This document shows, in pieces, positions 47,740-57,182 of a DNA stretch of 64,000 bases. The first letter of the stretch is position 1; every line of letters begins with the position of its first letter. The notes under the pieces are model-generated. The model ran no database searches and was not told where the DNA came from. It worked only from the letters and a program-made list of their open reading frames with translations. The translations under genes were made by a program, and so were the position numbers. The stretch comes from Leptospira sp. WS39.C2 (GTDB taxonomy: Bacteria; Spirochaetota; Leptospiria; Leptospirales; Leptospiraceae): positions 2,782,001 to 2,846,000 of the forward strand of contig NZ_CP162142.1 in assembly GCF_040833965.1 (NCBI RefSeq), given 5' to 3'.

Positions 47740-48423
47740 ATGAACATGTTTGGAATGGATCGTATACGCTTTAAAAATATTTCCCTATATTCTGCAATTG
47801 GGATTATCTCTTTTGTTATCACCTTTTGTGGCCCTGTCACACAATCTTCTAAAGTAGAATCAGTACCTATCATCGCAAAATCTGGTCAAAAAATTGCTGT
47901 ATTTGCCGAAGGGTGTTTTTGGTGTTCGGAACATATTTTTGAATCCATTCCTGGTGTTATCGATGTCATTTCTGGATATGCTGGTGGTCATACAAATAAC
48001 CCTACTTATGAATCTGTAAATACAGAAACCACAGGCCATGCAGAATCGGTGTATGTTTTATATGATCCATCAAAGATTAGTTATGCGGAACTATGCAGAA
48101 TCTTTTTTCTTTCTCACGATCCTACAACCAAAGATAAACAAGGACCAGATGTTGGATCCTCATATCGGTCTATTTTATTTTATTCCGATAAAGAAGAATT
48201 GAAAATAGCAACTGAAATCAGAAATGAAATCAAATCAAAAATGATATGGAAATCGGAAATTGTAACTGAATTCCAAGAACTAAAATCATTCTACCAAGCT
48301 GAAGGTTACCACCAAGATTTTATCAAAAACAACCCTAACCAATCCTATGTTGTGGCCGTTTCCATTCCTAGGTTTCAAGAATTTGAAAAACGATATGCGT
48401 CTTACAAAAAATCAAAAGAATAA
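47740..48423 (+). CDS. msrA: Peptide methionine sulfoxide reductase MsrA, probably exported
   Basis: Reduces methionine-S-sulfoxide in proteins. The catalytic motif is FAEGCFWCSEHIFESIPGV; the family blocks GYAGGHTNNPTYESV, GHAESVYVLYDP and GPDVGSSYRSILFY follow. An extra N-terminal ~50 residues hold a hydrophobic stretch ending GIISFVITFCGPV, which looks like a lipoprotein signal with Cys at residue 30, so the enzyme is likely in the periplasm or on a membrane. ATGs at 47746 and 47755 are also possible starts. A second catalytic Cys is not obvious near the C-terminus, so recycling may use another route. Confidence 0.9.
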   Translation: MNMFGMDRIRFKNISLYSAIGIISFVITFCGPVTQSSKVESVPIIAKSGQKIAVFAEGCFWCSEHIFESIPGVIDVISGYAGGHTNNPTYESVNTETTGHAESVYVLYDPSKISYAELCRIFFLSHDPTTKDKQGPDVGSSYRSILFYSDKEELKIATEIRNEIKSKMIWKSEIVTEFQELKSFYQAEGYHQDFIKNNPNQSYVVAVSIPRFQEFEKRYASYKKSKE

Positions 48424-48476
48424 ATGAATACTTTATGAATCGAAAAAAGTTTGTAAGTTTTTTTATTAAATAATAC

Positions 48477-49997
48477 TTAATACGAAAAGAATTGTTCTTT
48501 TATTTTTGTTCTAAAAGAATCGAATTCAGCTTTTGATTGAAACTTACAAATTTTTAAAATTTCCGTTGGTATTTCAGAAGATTTTGCTTCTTTTGAATTG
48601 ATCGCAATCATCATATCACTGAGGTAAATTGGATAAATAATATCCGAGTACACGTCATCGACAAGTAAAGGTCGATGGTGGTATTCCATTGCCTTAGTGT
48701 ATAAAATTGGGAATCCCCATTTTTCTCCTACCATAGCACCTAACTTAGAATGCGTGATACCAATTGCAGATTCTTCCATACTGATAGTTGATGCAATTTC
48801 TCGCGTAGTGGAAAACGTTTTGATCTTATTCATGTGGTCTTTATCAAAAGATAATAATAAAATTTCACCAATATCGTGTAATAAGGATGCTGCGATCAGG
48901 TTACTAAGGTCAGATTTATTTAATTCCATCCTTTGGCCAATTGACTTACAATAAAATGCTGACTCGTTTGATTTTTCCCAAATTGTTGTAAATGCTGGAA
49001 ACTTATCCTCCAACATTTGTTTGGTTGCAAGACTGTATAAAAGAGTTTGAAGTTCTTTTAAGCCGATCAATTGGATGGCACGATCCAAACTTTCCACCCT
49101 TCCTCCCCGTCGAAAAGCAGCAGAGTTTGAAAGTTTGAGTATATTTGCAGACAAAGCAATGTCACGTTTGATCATTTCAGCTATGGTCCCAATACTTGAA
49201 TTGGGTTTATCAATGGCATCTTGGATGTCTTTAATGGATTTTGGAAATGTTGGTAAATGATCAATTTGAGAAAGGATATGGTCTATTTTTTCTAATTGTT
49301 GATTTTCCTTGGAAACTTTTGCAGGAATATCAATCATAAATACAGTTTTGTTTTCGCTGGATTCAAATTTAAATGCAGACTCCCCTAAACCATCATTTTT
49401 TAACATCATTAGAGTCATGATGAGTCCGAGTCCTGCACCTTCTTGTTCGTTTGACATATCCATAAAGGCATCAGCTAGATCTTTATAATTTTTTGCCTTC
49501 GAAATTCGTTCTTTAATTCTTTGTGCTTCTATCGGTGTGAGTTGGACATTATTCATGATGCGAATTCGCATCAAACTTCTATTATGGATAAATGAAACAA
49601 ATACTCCATAATTATTCTTTTGAAGAGATTCTTCGATCTCATCACGATTTTCAATGTAAGTAGATTTAAACTGATTGATGATTGTTTCGTATTCTTTTTC
49701 GTTTGAAATGTCATTGGCACTGTTTTTAAAAAATACACGTTTTGCATTCGCTTTGATCGCATTGGTTACCGTTTCTTTCATAGCAGCAAGCACAGAGTCC
49801 CTAACAATGATTAGGTCAAGTTGCAACAAAAAACGATCTAAAATTTGAAATAATGTATTCTCTACTTCATCTGTAATCTGAAAAAATTTAAAATGAAAAG
49901 GTAAATTTTCGACAATAGGATGATTGATATCTTCGATATTAGTATGTAGGCCTAATTCTCTTTTGTATTCTAATGCAATAGCTTTTGGACTAGCCAT
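48477..49997 (-). CDS. HATPase-like / HDOD fusion protein
   Basis: 506 residues. The N-terminal ~230 residues resemble a GHKL ATPase: MKETVTNAIKANAKRVFF (N box) and EGAGLGLIMTLMMLKNDG (G2 box). The G1 position reads RIMNNVQLT rather than DxGxG, so it may bind but not hydrolyse ATP. From about 240 to the end is an HDOD domain (IDHLPTFPKSIKDIQDAI, LSANILKLSNSAAF, AASLLHDIGEILLL, GAMVGEKWGFP), a signalling relative of HD phosphohydrolases. AGAGG precedes the ATG at 49997. It is convergent with msrA and has its own likely promoter. Confidence 0.85.
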   Translation of the reverse strand: MASPKAIALEYKRELGLHTNIEDINHPIVENLPFHFKFFQITDEVENTLFQILDRFLLQLDLIIVRDSVLAAMKETVTNAIKANAKRVFFKNSANDISNEKEYETIINQFKSTYIENRDEIEESLQKNNYGVFVSFIHNRSLMRIRIMNNVQLTPIEAQRIKERISKAKNYKDLADAFMDMSNEQEGAGLGLIMTLMMLKNDGLGESAFKFESSENKTVFMIDIPAKVSKENQQLEKIDHILSQIDHLPTFPKSIKDIQDAIDKPNSSIGTIAEMIKRDIALSANILKLSNSAAFRRGGRVESLDRAIQLIGLKELQTLLYSLATKQMLEDKFPAFTTIWEKSNESAFYCKSIGQRMELNKSDLSNLIAASLLHDIGEILLLSFDKDHMNKIKTFSTTREIASTISMEESAIGITHSKLGAMVGEKWGFPILYTKAMEYHHRPLLVDDVYSDIIYPIYLSDMMIAINSKEAKSSEIPTEILKICKFQSKAEFDSFRTKIKEQFFSY

Positions 49998-50037
49998 AAA
50001 ACCTCTTTGGAATGGAGTGTGGGGAATCCCCTAATGC

Positions 50038-50066
50038 TATATAAACAGTCTACACTCTCACTCCAA
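50038..50066 (-). promoter_or_regulatory. Candidate promoter of the HATPase-HDOD gene
   Basis: On the minus strand TTGGAG (50066-50061) and TATATA (50043-50038) are separated by 17 bp. The perfect palindrome GGGGATTCCCC (50031-50021) lies just downstream, at or after the expected transcription start, in a position suited to an operator. The start codon is at 49997. Confidence 0.45.
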
Positions 50067-50191
50067 TGAATGCAATGAATTTAGAAAATCAAGCGTTTAA
50101 CAGGAAAAAGATGGTGAGTCAATTTTTTGTGACAAGTACTGAAAAATATTTACGATTCTTCACTAATATTGCTACATTTTTCAACATTGAA

Positions 50192-50815
50192 TTAAAAGAT
50201 TTTAATTTTGGGTAATCCTAAATTGTATCTCACGGCAACAATCCGAATGAGGACAACAACACTTGCTGATAAAACTAAATTGAGATTTCCATTCCAACCT
50301 AGTTGGTGGAGTATCAAATAAAGAATTGATCCCGCCAAACACGCGGTAGCGTATATTTCTTTTCTAAAAATAAAAGGTACTTCATTCATCAAAGTGTCTC
50401 GGATCACACCACCAAAAATAGCAGATATCATTCCAAGCAAAGCGGATGCAAAAAAATTCACACCATGGTCTAGGGCAATGCGCGTGCCAAGTACCGTATA
50501 TATCCCTATCCCTAAGGTATCAAATAAAAAGAGTTCGTTCCGAAGTTTGGTTAATACTTTTGGAAAAAAAATAATGAGTAAAAATCCTAAGAAGATAGCC
50601 CATAATATATTTTCATCCTTCACCCATGAAACTGGATAATTTCCTAACGTGATGTCTCGTAATGTCCCACCACCGATGGCTGTGATGAACCCTGTAAAAA
50701 AGATACTAAAAACATCATGGTGGTGCTCCTTATGTTCCAAAGCGGCAGCTGCCCCGGAAATCGCAAAAACCATGATCCCGGCAAGACCAATGTAATAAGA
50801 AAAGCTAAAATCCAT
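50192..50815 (-). CDS. TRIC-like (UPF0126) membrane protein
   Basis: 207 residues, about seven membrane helices formed by two related halves. Each half carries a glycine-rich signature: FITAIGGGTLRDITLG and GMISAIFGGVIRDTLM. This duplicated GGxxRD pattern is that of the YicG/UPF0126 family, relatives of trimeric intracellular cation channels; glycine uptake has been proposed for some members. It is divergent from the beta-helix lipoprotein gene with a 90-bp gap between. Confidence 0.88.
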   Translation of the reverse strand: MDFSFSYYIGLAGIMVFAISGAAAALEHKEHHHDVFSIFFTGFITAIGGGTLRDITLGNYPVSWVKDENILWAIFLGFLLIIFFPKVLTKLRNELFLFDTLGIGIYTVLGTRIALDHGVNFFASALLGMISAIFGGVIRDTLMNEVPFIFRKEIYATACLAGSILYLILHQLGWNGNLNLVLSASVVVLIRIVAVRYNLGLPKIKIF

Positions 50816-50861
50816 AAGAATATGACTGATTTTCTCCTTTTTGTTGGAAAGAAAATGACAA

Positions 50862-50890
50862 TTTACACTTCCATCAATTGTTATTATTAG
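50862..50890 (+). promoter_or_regulatory. Candidate promoter of the beta-helix lipoprotein gene
   Basis: TTTACA (50862-50867) and TATTAG (50885-50890) are 17 bp apart, each four of six matches to the sigma-70 boxes, and end 15 bp before the ATG at 50906. The leader would be very short, so confidence is low. Confidence 0.3.
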
Positions 50891-50905
50891 TAGAGTGGTA
50901 GAGTT

Positions 50906-53900
50906 ATGTTCATTAGATTTTTGAGGAATTCAATTTTATTCGTTTTTCTCCTCTTCGGGGCATGCATTCCTACAATTTCGAAAAGTGTGATGCAATCAGT
51001 CTCTGACTTTTTGCAACTACGTAGCCTTCTCAACACTGGCCCCTTCAGTGTCACGGTGAGGGTTTCTGGACAAGTTGGTTCAGGTCTTAGATTAGAATTA
51101 AACTCAAGCCTTTCTTCTCTCACAATCAATTCAGATGGTGACTATGAATTTGATGCAAAACTTGTGACGGGTCAAAATTTTACTGTCTCCATTCTCACCC
51201 AACCAACACTTCCAGCTCAGACATGTTCTGTCAATGGTGGGACGGGAGTTGTCGGATTTGGAAACATTGCAACCATCATTGTCAATTGTGATCCTTTACG
51301 ATACAGTGTGGGAGGAACCATCACGGGGCTTGATGGAGCCACTGGTTTAGTTCTCACAAATGCATTTGATGGATCCACATTGTCAGTGGCCGTTGCCTCT
51401 GGAACCTTTGCCTTCACACAAACTTACGTTAGCGGTAGTACATATAATGTAACTGTCACAACACAACCAAACCACCCAGTTCAAAATTGTAGTGTCACAA
51501 ATGGATCAGGGACGATTGGAATTGTAGATATCACAACTATCTCGATCAATTGTATTTCCTCTGCTTATCCGATCGAGATCACTGCAGTAGGAATTGGATC
51601 TGGGAATTTAACTCTCGTCAATAATGGTTCAGAAAACCTTCCCATAGCATCCGATGGTTTGTATCGTTTCCCAACCAATTTGCCTCCATCGAGTACTTAC
51701 AATGTTCAAATTGTATCCACTCCACCTGGACACCAATGTGTGTTAAGTTCTAATTCAGGCACAATTGCTGGTACAGTTTCCATCGTTGCCAATTGTTTCA
51801 GTGTCTTAGCATATACACCTCGTAATGGTGGAGTTTTGCAACCTACAGAATCAATCCGCCTTGTTTTTTCCGCTGAAGTGAATACTGGAAGTTGTGCAGG
51901 TTCCGTTGGCACTTTAGATACAAATTTATCCATACCGATTGTTTTTACGCTCGCAACAACAACCTTCGCCAATGATACTTTAGTTGTATCCCCTGCACCA
52001 ACGGACAGTTGGTTAACTGGCCACCGTTCCTTAACACTGAATTGTGTTACCAATGTGGGAGCTTACCCCTTATCTTCCAATATCACTCTCTCTTATCTGA
52101 TACCATCTAATTTACGTTATGTTTCTGAAATTGGTGGGAATGATGGTAATACTGGATTCACAGCTGCCACACCAAAACGAAATATCCAAGCAGCAATTGA
52201 TAGTTTTTTCGGATGCCCATCTAACGATTGTGCCGTTCTTGTGGCACAAGGGAACTACGATCCAACAATCATTGGTGACCGAATCCAATTGGTTTCTGGG
52301 ATTTCACTTTTCGGAAGTTATGAACTAGGTTTTACGGATTGGAGACCAGGTGAGAAGGATTCGATTATCATGATGAGCGCAGTGCCTGCAAGTTGTGCAG
52401 CTGCCACCGCTACGAATCCTTGTGCTTCCATCAAAGCGGATGCCACTGTCACAACACCAGTTGTGATCAGTGGGTTTGAAATTCGTTCTGGAAACTCTGC
52501 ACCTTTTATGGCAGGCGTGTTTTTAGATTCTACAAACAATGTCCGCCTTATTGACAATACCATCAATGCAGGGACAGGCGCGGCAGGATCCGCTGGAGTT
52601 CTTTCAATCAATAGCACTCCAATTCTCCTTCTCAATCAAATTGATGGCGGGTACTGTACTGCTTCACCATGTACTGCTGCAGGTGTACTGATGAATTCAA
52701 CAGCCCTCATATCACCTATGATTGTAGGGAATGTGATCAATGGTGGCCAAGATCTCTCCAATTCGATTCCCGATATGACCTCTGTTGGTATCCGCTACGC
52801 GGGGAGTGTAGGGATTGACGTAACGAATTTAAGGCAAAATATCATTTCAGGTCGTAACGTATTCAATGGAGATCCTGCCGCTACAAGCAGTACATCCGTG
52901 GCGTTTGATGTTGGATCCCTAGCAGTTTCTTCTGCAGGTGTGTTAACTGGGAATCAATTCAATCATGGAGATGGTTATTTATCTTATGGTATCCGATTTA
53001 ACGGTGCTACGAGTATCCAAATTGGTTCTAGCACTGGGGGGAATGTAATCAATGGTGTTGGATTGGCAAGATTAGAAAACATGGGAATTAAAATCACCAA
53101 TTCAAATCATGTCATCAGACGTAATATCATTAATCTTGGGAATACAACTCGAAACAATGCATTCAACACGGTTGCGGGAATTTACTTTACATCGGCTGCG
53201 GGAGGGAATGCCTTCATCGATAGCAATTTCATTGTTGGTGGGATTGCAAATGATCCTACAAACGCATCAACTTCCCAATTACTTGGAATTTATGCAGTCT
53301 CTCTTGGTGCTGGCTCTACAATCACTGGGAATAATATCAGGCTTGGCTCAGCTAACGGAGGTGGTACCTCTCTCGTATCAGGAATCACAGTCACAAATTC
53401 TGGAGCCATACTACTCGCCAATAACTGGATCCAAAATGGAACGAGCAATCGAAATGCCAGAGGAATCAATTTAAGTGGTATCACAACGGCAATGCGCGTG
53501 TTTCATAACACTGTAAGTAGTGGAGGGGATTCCATTGGCAATGATGCCGCTATTTATATCCAAGGTTTTTCCAATTCCTTACTCATCGAAAATAATATTT
53601 TACTCATGACAGATGATGCGGCAAACAATGCCTGTATTTATAACGTAAACGGATCGGCAGGTGCCATTCGTTTCAACGTCTTTCACAATTGTGCAAATTT
53701 GGTGTTCCAAACAGCAGTCAATTATGATGATATATGCGCTGGTGGAGTTCCTGGAGCGCTTATTTGTGTGACTCCACTCGGATTAGCCGGAAACTTCGGT
53801 AACAATTTACGTCTAGATCCTAATTTGACTTCTCTCATTGGAGTTTATAATTATATTCCGACACTCGCAACTTCATGCCAGATCACACGGTCCACCAATT

Positions 53901-54001
53901 TCGTCATGGCAGATGCTTATAATGGGCTCGGAATCAGGCCAGGTGGAGACGGATTGGTATCTCTTGGTGCTATTGAATACAATTTACCTTGTACACCTTA
54001 G
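50906..54001 (+). CDS. Large beta-helix lipoprotein with three N-terminal repeats
   Basis: 1031 residues. The lipoprotein signal ends FVFLLFGAC with Cys at residue 20. Three repeats of about 80 residues follow (about 46-128, 132-213, 218-297), each beta-rich and ending in a paired-cysteine unit such as QTCSVNGGTGVVG to VNCDP, QNCSVTNGSGTIG to INCIS, and HQCVLSSNSGT to ANCFS. A Big-like domain covers about 298-395. From about 400, YVSEIGGNDGNTGF opens a DUF1565/right-handed parallel beta-helix with many N-x-I/V-x-G turns to the end. It is expected to be surface-exposed or periplasmic. Base use is richer in GC than the DNA on its left. Confidence 0.8.
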   Translation: MFIRFLRNSILFVFLLFGACIPTISKSVMQSVSDFLQLRSLLNTGPFSVTVRVSGQVGSGLRLELNSSLSSLTINSDGDYEFDAKLVTGQNFTVSILTQPTLPAQTCSVNGGTGVVGFGNIATIIVNCDPLRYSVGGTITGLDGATGLVLTNAFDGSTLSVAVASGTFAFTQTYVSGSTYNVTVTTQPNHPVQNCSVTNGSGTIGIVDITTISINCISSAYPIEITAVGIGSGNLTLVNNGSENLPIASDGLYRFPTNLPPSSTYNVQIVSTPPGHQCVLSSNSGTIAGTVSIVANCFSVLAYTPRNGGVLQPTESIRLVFSAEVNTGSCAGSVGTLDTNLSIPIVFTLATTTFANDTLVVSPAPTDSWLTGHRSLTLNCVTNVGAYPLSSNITLSYLIPSNLRYVSEIGGNDGNTGFTAATPKRNIQAAIDSFFGCPSNDCAVLVAQGNYDPTIIGDRIQLVSGISLFGSYELGFTDWRPGEKDSIIMMSAVPASCAAATATNPCASIKADATVTTPVVISGFEIRSGNSAPFMAGVFLDSTNNVRLIDNTINAGTGAAGSAGVLSINSTPILLLNQIDGGYCTASPCTAAGVLMNSTALISPMIVGNVINGGQDLSNSIPDMTSVGIRYAGSVGIDVTNLRQNIISGRNVFNGDPAATSSTSVAFDVGSLAVSSAGVLTGNQFNHGDGYLSYGIRFNGATSIQIGSSTGGNVINGVGLARLENMGIKITNSNHVIRRNIINLGNTTRNNAFNTVAGIYFTSAAGGNAFIDSNFIVGGIANDPTNASTSQLLGIYAVSLGAGSTITGNNIRLGSANGGGTSLVSGITVTNSGAILLANNWIQNGTSNRNARGINLSGITTAMRVFHNTVSSGGDSIGNDAAIYIQGFSNSLLIENNILLMTDDAANNACIYNVNGSAGAIRFNVFHNCANLVFQTAVNYDDICAGGVPGALICVTPLGLAGNFGNNLRLDPNLTSLIGVYNYIPTLATSCQITRSTNFVMADAYNGLGIRPGGDGLVSLGAIEYNLPCTP

Positions 54002-54008
54002 ATTCAAA

Positions 54009-55049
54009 CTAAGGTAATACATAAATCCCAACCCTGTCATTATATAAACTTCCAATGTACAATTGGCGTTTCTTTTCAATGACACTCGTAATGTCTTTTA
54101 GATGTTCGCCTGTTGGATCTTGGACCGTCATAAGTATTTTTCCATTCCCATCCATCTTTAAAGCATAACCGTAAGGTTGTGCTTTTGGCCACAAAAACTT
54201 CGGTAAAAAATAAATCATTTTTTTCACAACAGGAGATGGATGCATATGATCCATTCGATCATTTCTTACAGTAAATAATGCGACCCAAAATTCTCCATTT
54301 TCATTTCTTGTGATGTTATCTGGGAAACCAGGTAAATTTTCTATCACAACTTCAGAGATTCCTTTCTTTGGACCCTTTAACCAAAGTTTTGTGATACGAT
54401 AACGATATGTTTCATTTACGAGAAGGAAATCTTCATTTTTTGACAAAGATATTCCATTTGCAAAGTACAAATTGTCGAGTAATAGTTGCGTTTCTTTTGT
54501 TTTGGGATCGTAAACAAACACACGTCCATAAGGACGAGCTTCCAACAAATCATACAAATATTCTTTTTGTTCATAAATAGATGCATCTGAAAAATAAATT
54601 TTTCCATCTTGCGCAATATCCAAATCGTCAGTAAACTGAAATGGAACCCCTTTGTATTCTGAAACTAAAGTGGTAATCTTACCAGATTTATCCATCGATA
54701 ACAAACCTTTGTATGCATCTGCAATGATTAAGTTACCTGCTTTATCAAACTGGATTCCAAGAGGTCTACCTGAAGTTTTCGCAATTGTTTTGATTTCTCC
54801 TTTGAGAGAAATACGGATGATACGACCTTCTTTGTCTCCACCGTATATATTGCCGTCACTATCTACATCAAGTGATTCAAGTCCCTTCACTTTGCCGATG
54901 GCAAGAAGGATTGCCTTTTGTAATTCTGTATTCGGTTCGTAAATCCCCACTGGTTCCGGTTTGATGGGAGGTTCGTAGGCAACTGGGGAAAAAGAACGAC
55001 AGGAGATACATCCGAGAATAATTGCGATATTGATTAATACTAGTTTCAT
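54009..55049 (-). CDS. Strictosidine-synthase/SMP-30-like lipoprotein
   Basis: 346 residues. A lipoprotein signal, MKLVLINIAIILGCISC, has candidate acylated cysteines at 14 and 17. The rest is a six-bladed beta-propeller of the SMP-30/strictosidine synthase/APMAP kind: LDVDSDGNIYGGDKEGRIIR, PLGIQFDKAGNLIIADAYKG, FTDDLDIAQDGKIYFSDAS, FANGISLSKNEDFLLVNETY and LPGFPDNITRNENGEFWVAL. Such proteins bind calcium and often hydrolyse lactones or esters; substrate unknown. Its start overlaps the acyltransferase gene by 4 bp, the last gene of the operon. Confidence 0.82.
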   Translation of the reverse strand: MKLVLINIAIILGCISCRSFSPVAYEPPIKPEPVGIYEPNTELQKAILLAIGKVKGLESLDVDSDGNIYGGDKEGRIIRISLKGEIKTIAKTSGRPLGIQFDKAGNLIIADAYKGLLSMDKSGKITTLVSEYKGVPFQFTDDLDIAQDGKIYFSDASIYEQKEYLYDLLEARPYGRVFVYDPKTKETQLLLDNLYFANGISLSKNEDFLLVNETYRYRITKLWLKGPKKGISEVVIENLPGFPDNITRNENGEFWVALFTVRNDRMDHMHPSPVVKKMIYFLPKFLWPKAQPYGYALKMDGNGKILMTVQDPTGEHLKDITSVIEKKRQLYIGSLYNDRVGIYVLP

Positions 55050-55924
55050 TTAGAACTTATCTCCTTTTCAATCAGTGCGTCCTTTAAGGACCATCTTTCA
55101 TCCACCCATCGTTTCATTTTTTTTGACATCGGGGCAAACTGTTCGTTTTCCTCAATTGGTACCTGTTCCCGAGGAATCACATCCACAAAAACTTTGAGTT
55201 TCCGAATTTTACCCGACATCAAATCTAAAAAACTTGGATTTTCAGTTGGATAAACAATAGTTAAATCAATAAAAGCATCAAGCGAATTTCTAAGAGAAGT
55301 GGAAACAACAGAGATACCACCACTGTGAGGGCGTAATAGGTGTTTGTATGGATTTTTTTTGAGAAGTTTTTGCATACGCTCCGGTGTTCGCCGGTGTCCT
55401 TCCAAAAAATTTAAAATTGAAAACGGCATCCCATTGAATTTTTCACAGACCTTTTTAACATTCTCTAAATCTTTTGTAGCAAGTTCTGGATTTTTTTTCA
55501 ATTGTTCCCGACTACTTCGTTTTACGAAAGGGAAATCTAAAGCAAGCCAAGCATGCCCGAGTACAGGAACATATTTAAGTGAATCTTTGATGAAAAAACG
55601 AATCAGTGGAATTTTTCGATTTAATACAGATTGGATGATGTAAATATCAGACCAGGATTGGTGGTTACAGATTATCATATAACTACCATTTGGTTTTAAA
55701 TTTTTAAAATTTTCACCAATCACTTCGAATTGTACACCGTATAAAAAACGAGAGATCCTATAATTATTTTCGATCCAAGCCTCTCCTACTTTTACAAGCA
55801 AACGATCCCCAAATCTTCTAACAGAACCTGTTGTCAAAAGTTTCCAAATATAAAGTGGATACATGGTTGGAATGATACAAAGTAAATTCAAAAGAAACAA
55901 AATGTATGCAATGATTAAACCCAA
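55046..55924 (-). CDS. PlsC-family acyltransferase, YihG-like
   Basis: 292 residues with an N-terminal membrane helix (LIIAYILFLLNLLCIIPTM). Motif I of glycerolipid acyltransferases is CNHQSWSDIYIIQ (HxxxxD). Motif II is KYVPVLGHAWLALDFPFVKR and motif III is NFLEGHRRTPERM, with EGHR in place of the usual EGTR, as in YihG-type enzymes. It is likely to add acyl chains to a lysophospholipid or related lipid in the inner membrane. It follows the cNMP-SpoIIE gene by 1 bp and overlaps the propeller lipoprotein by 4 bp. Confidence 0.88.
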   Translation of the reverse strand: MGLIIAYILFLLNLLCIIPTMYPLYIWKLLTTGSVRRFGDRLLVKVGEAWIENNYRISRFLYGVQFEVIGENFKNLKPNGSYMIICNHQSWSDIYIIQSVLNRKIPLIRFFIKDSLKYVPVLGHAWLALDFPFVKRSSREQLKKNPELATKDLENVKKVCEKFNGMPFSILNFLEGHRRTPERMQKLLKKNPYKHLLRPHSGGISVVSTSLRNSLDAFIDLTIVYPTENPSFLDLMSGKIRKLKVFVDVIPREQVPIEENEQFAPMSKKMKRWVDERWSLKDALIEKEISSK

Positions 55925-55925
55925 T

Positions 55926-57170
55926 TTAAACTCCTAAATCATACGAAGTGCCAATACCTAAAATGGTGACATCATCCATCATTGGGGTATTCCCTCTAAA
56001 TTGATGGAAATGTTCCATAAGAATCTGTACTGTATCAGCTAAGCTTAATCCTAAACTCCTAGCAGAGTGAAAACTGGAAAGCAATTTGGATTCGCCAAGG
56101 AAATTTCCATCATCATTTTCCTGTTCCAAATACCCATCTGAGATCATAAACAGTCGGTCTCCAAGCCCAAATGGTACTATCGTATCAATGTATTCAACGT
56201 CCTTTTCAAGTCCAAGCATGAGACCAGATTCGTTTAAAGCTAATATTTCTGTTTTATTCAATACATAAGGTTCATTATGGCCCGCAGAAGAATAAACAAG
56301 AGAATTTTCTTCCAATTTCAAATCAACAATCACAGCCGTAAATTGATTGGATTTTTTACCATAACGATCAATGAAAATTTGGTTTAATGCATATAGAACA
56401 TCTGAGGGGTTTGGTGAATTGTGTTTTATATGATCATATTCTGCTTTGATGGCCATTGTTATTAAAGCAGCTTGTACACCATGACCAATAGCATCTGCTA
56501 AAAACAATCTAATCTTGGATTTATCCAAACGAATGACATCAAAGATATCACCACCAACTTCGGCCATAGGTTCGAATTTTGATGCAAAATCCAAATGAGC
56601 AATGTGTTTTAAGCTGAGTGGTAAAATATTCCTTTGAATGGTTTTGGCAGTTTCTAAATCTTCTTGGATGATTTTTAATGATTGAGTGAGTTTTGCCGTT
56701 CGTTCTTTAACCATGATCTCCAAGGTTTCATTTTGCAAACGTAACTCTTTATTTTTTTGAATGAGAACTTGATTTTCTCTTTGTTCCGCATTTCGAATTC
56801 TCGCCGTTAACAATTTTAGAAGTGTTAACGTCATTTCAGGGCTTGTTTGGATCAATCGATGGAAATCAACTCTTGTTAATTTGTATAAAGTGGAGTTTTC
56901 TTTTGTTGTAATGTTAACTGTTCGAGGAGCAGAATCAATTAACGATATTTCACCAAAATAATCACCAGAAACCAAATCCCCTATTACCAGAATTTCTTGT
57001 TTCGTTTCATCAAGGTATTTCCATACCTCAACACGACCTGATTCTATAAAATAAAATGAATCACCTAACGTATATTGTTCTATTACCAATGCGCCAGATT
57101 CAAATTCAACTTTTTTCATTTCCTTTTTTAGGAAACTTAAGTCTACTGCTGGTTTTTCATCTGTACCCAT
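55926..57170 (-). CDS. Cyclic-nucleotide-binding SpoIIE-type phosphatase
   Basis: 414 residues. The N-terminal cNMP domain (about 12-125) has an intact phosphate-binding cassette, SGDYFGEISLIDSAPRTVNI, with both the Glu and the Arg. A coiled coil (about 130-180) leads to a PP2C/SpoIIE phosphatase: MAEVGGDIFDVI, LFLADAIGHGVQAALITM (metal Asp), SSAGHNEPYVL, MISDGYLEQ and MMDDVTILGIG. All metal aspartates are present. It should dephosphorylate a protein, perhaps an anti-sigma antagonist, under cAMP or cGMP control. It is 12 bp downstream of the cupin gene. Confidence 0.92.
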   Translation of the reverse strand: MGTDEKPAVDLSFLKKEMKKVEFESGALVIEQYTLGDSFYFIESGRVEVWKYLDETKQEILVIGDLVSGDYFGEISLIDSAPRTVNITTKENSTLYKLTRVDFHRLIQTSPEMTLTLLKLLTARIRNAEQRENQVLIQKNKELRLQNETLEIMVKERTAKLTQSLKIIQEDLETAKTIQRNILPLSLKHIAHLDFASKFEPMAEVGGDIFDVIRLDKSKIRLFLADAIGHGVQAALITMAIKAEYDHIKHNSPNPSDVLYALNQIFIDRYGKKSNQFTAVIVDLKLEENSLVYSSAGHNEPYVLNKTEILALNESGLMLGLEKDVEYIDTIVPFGLGDRLFMISDGYLEQENDDGNFLGESKLLSSFHSARSLGLSLADTVQILMEHFHQFRGNTPMMDDVTILGIGTSYDLGV

Positions 57171-57182
57171 AAAATCAGTAGT

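Noticed and set aside
52000..54001. Possible toxin or contact-dependent system in the beta-helix protein
   Set aside because: There is no C-terminal toxin domain, no immunity gene beside it, and the beta-helix continues to the last residues.
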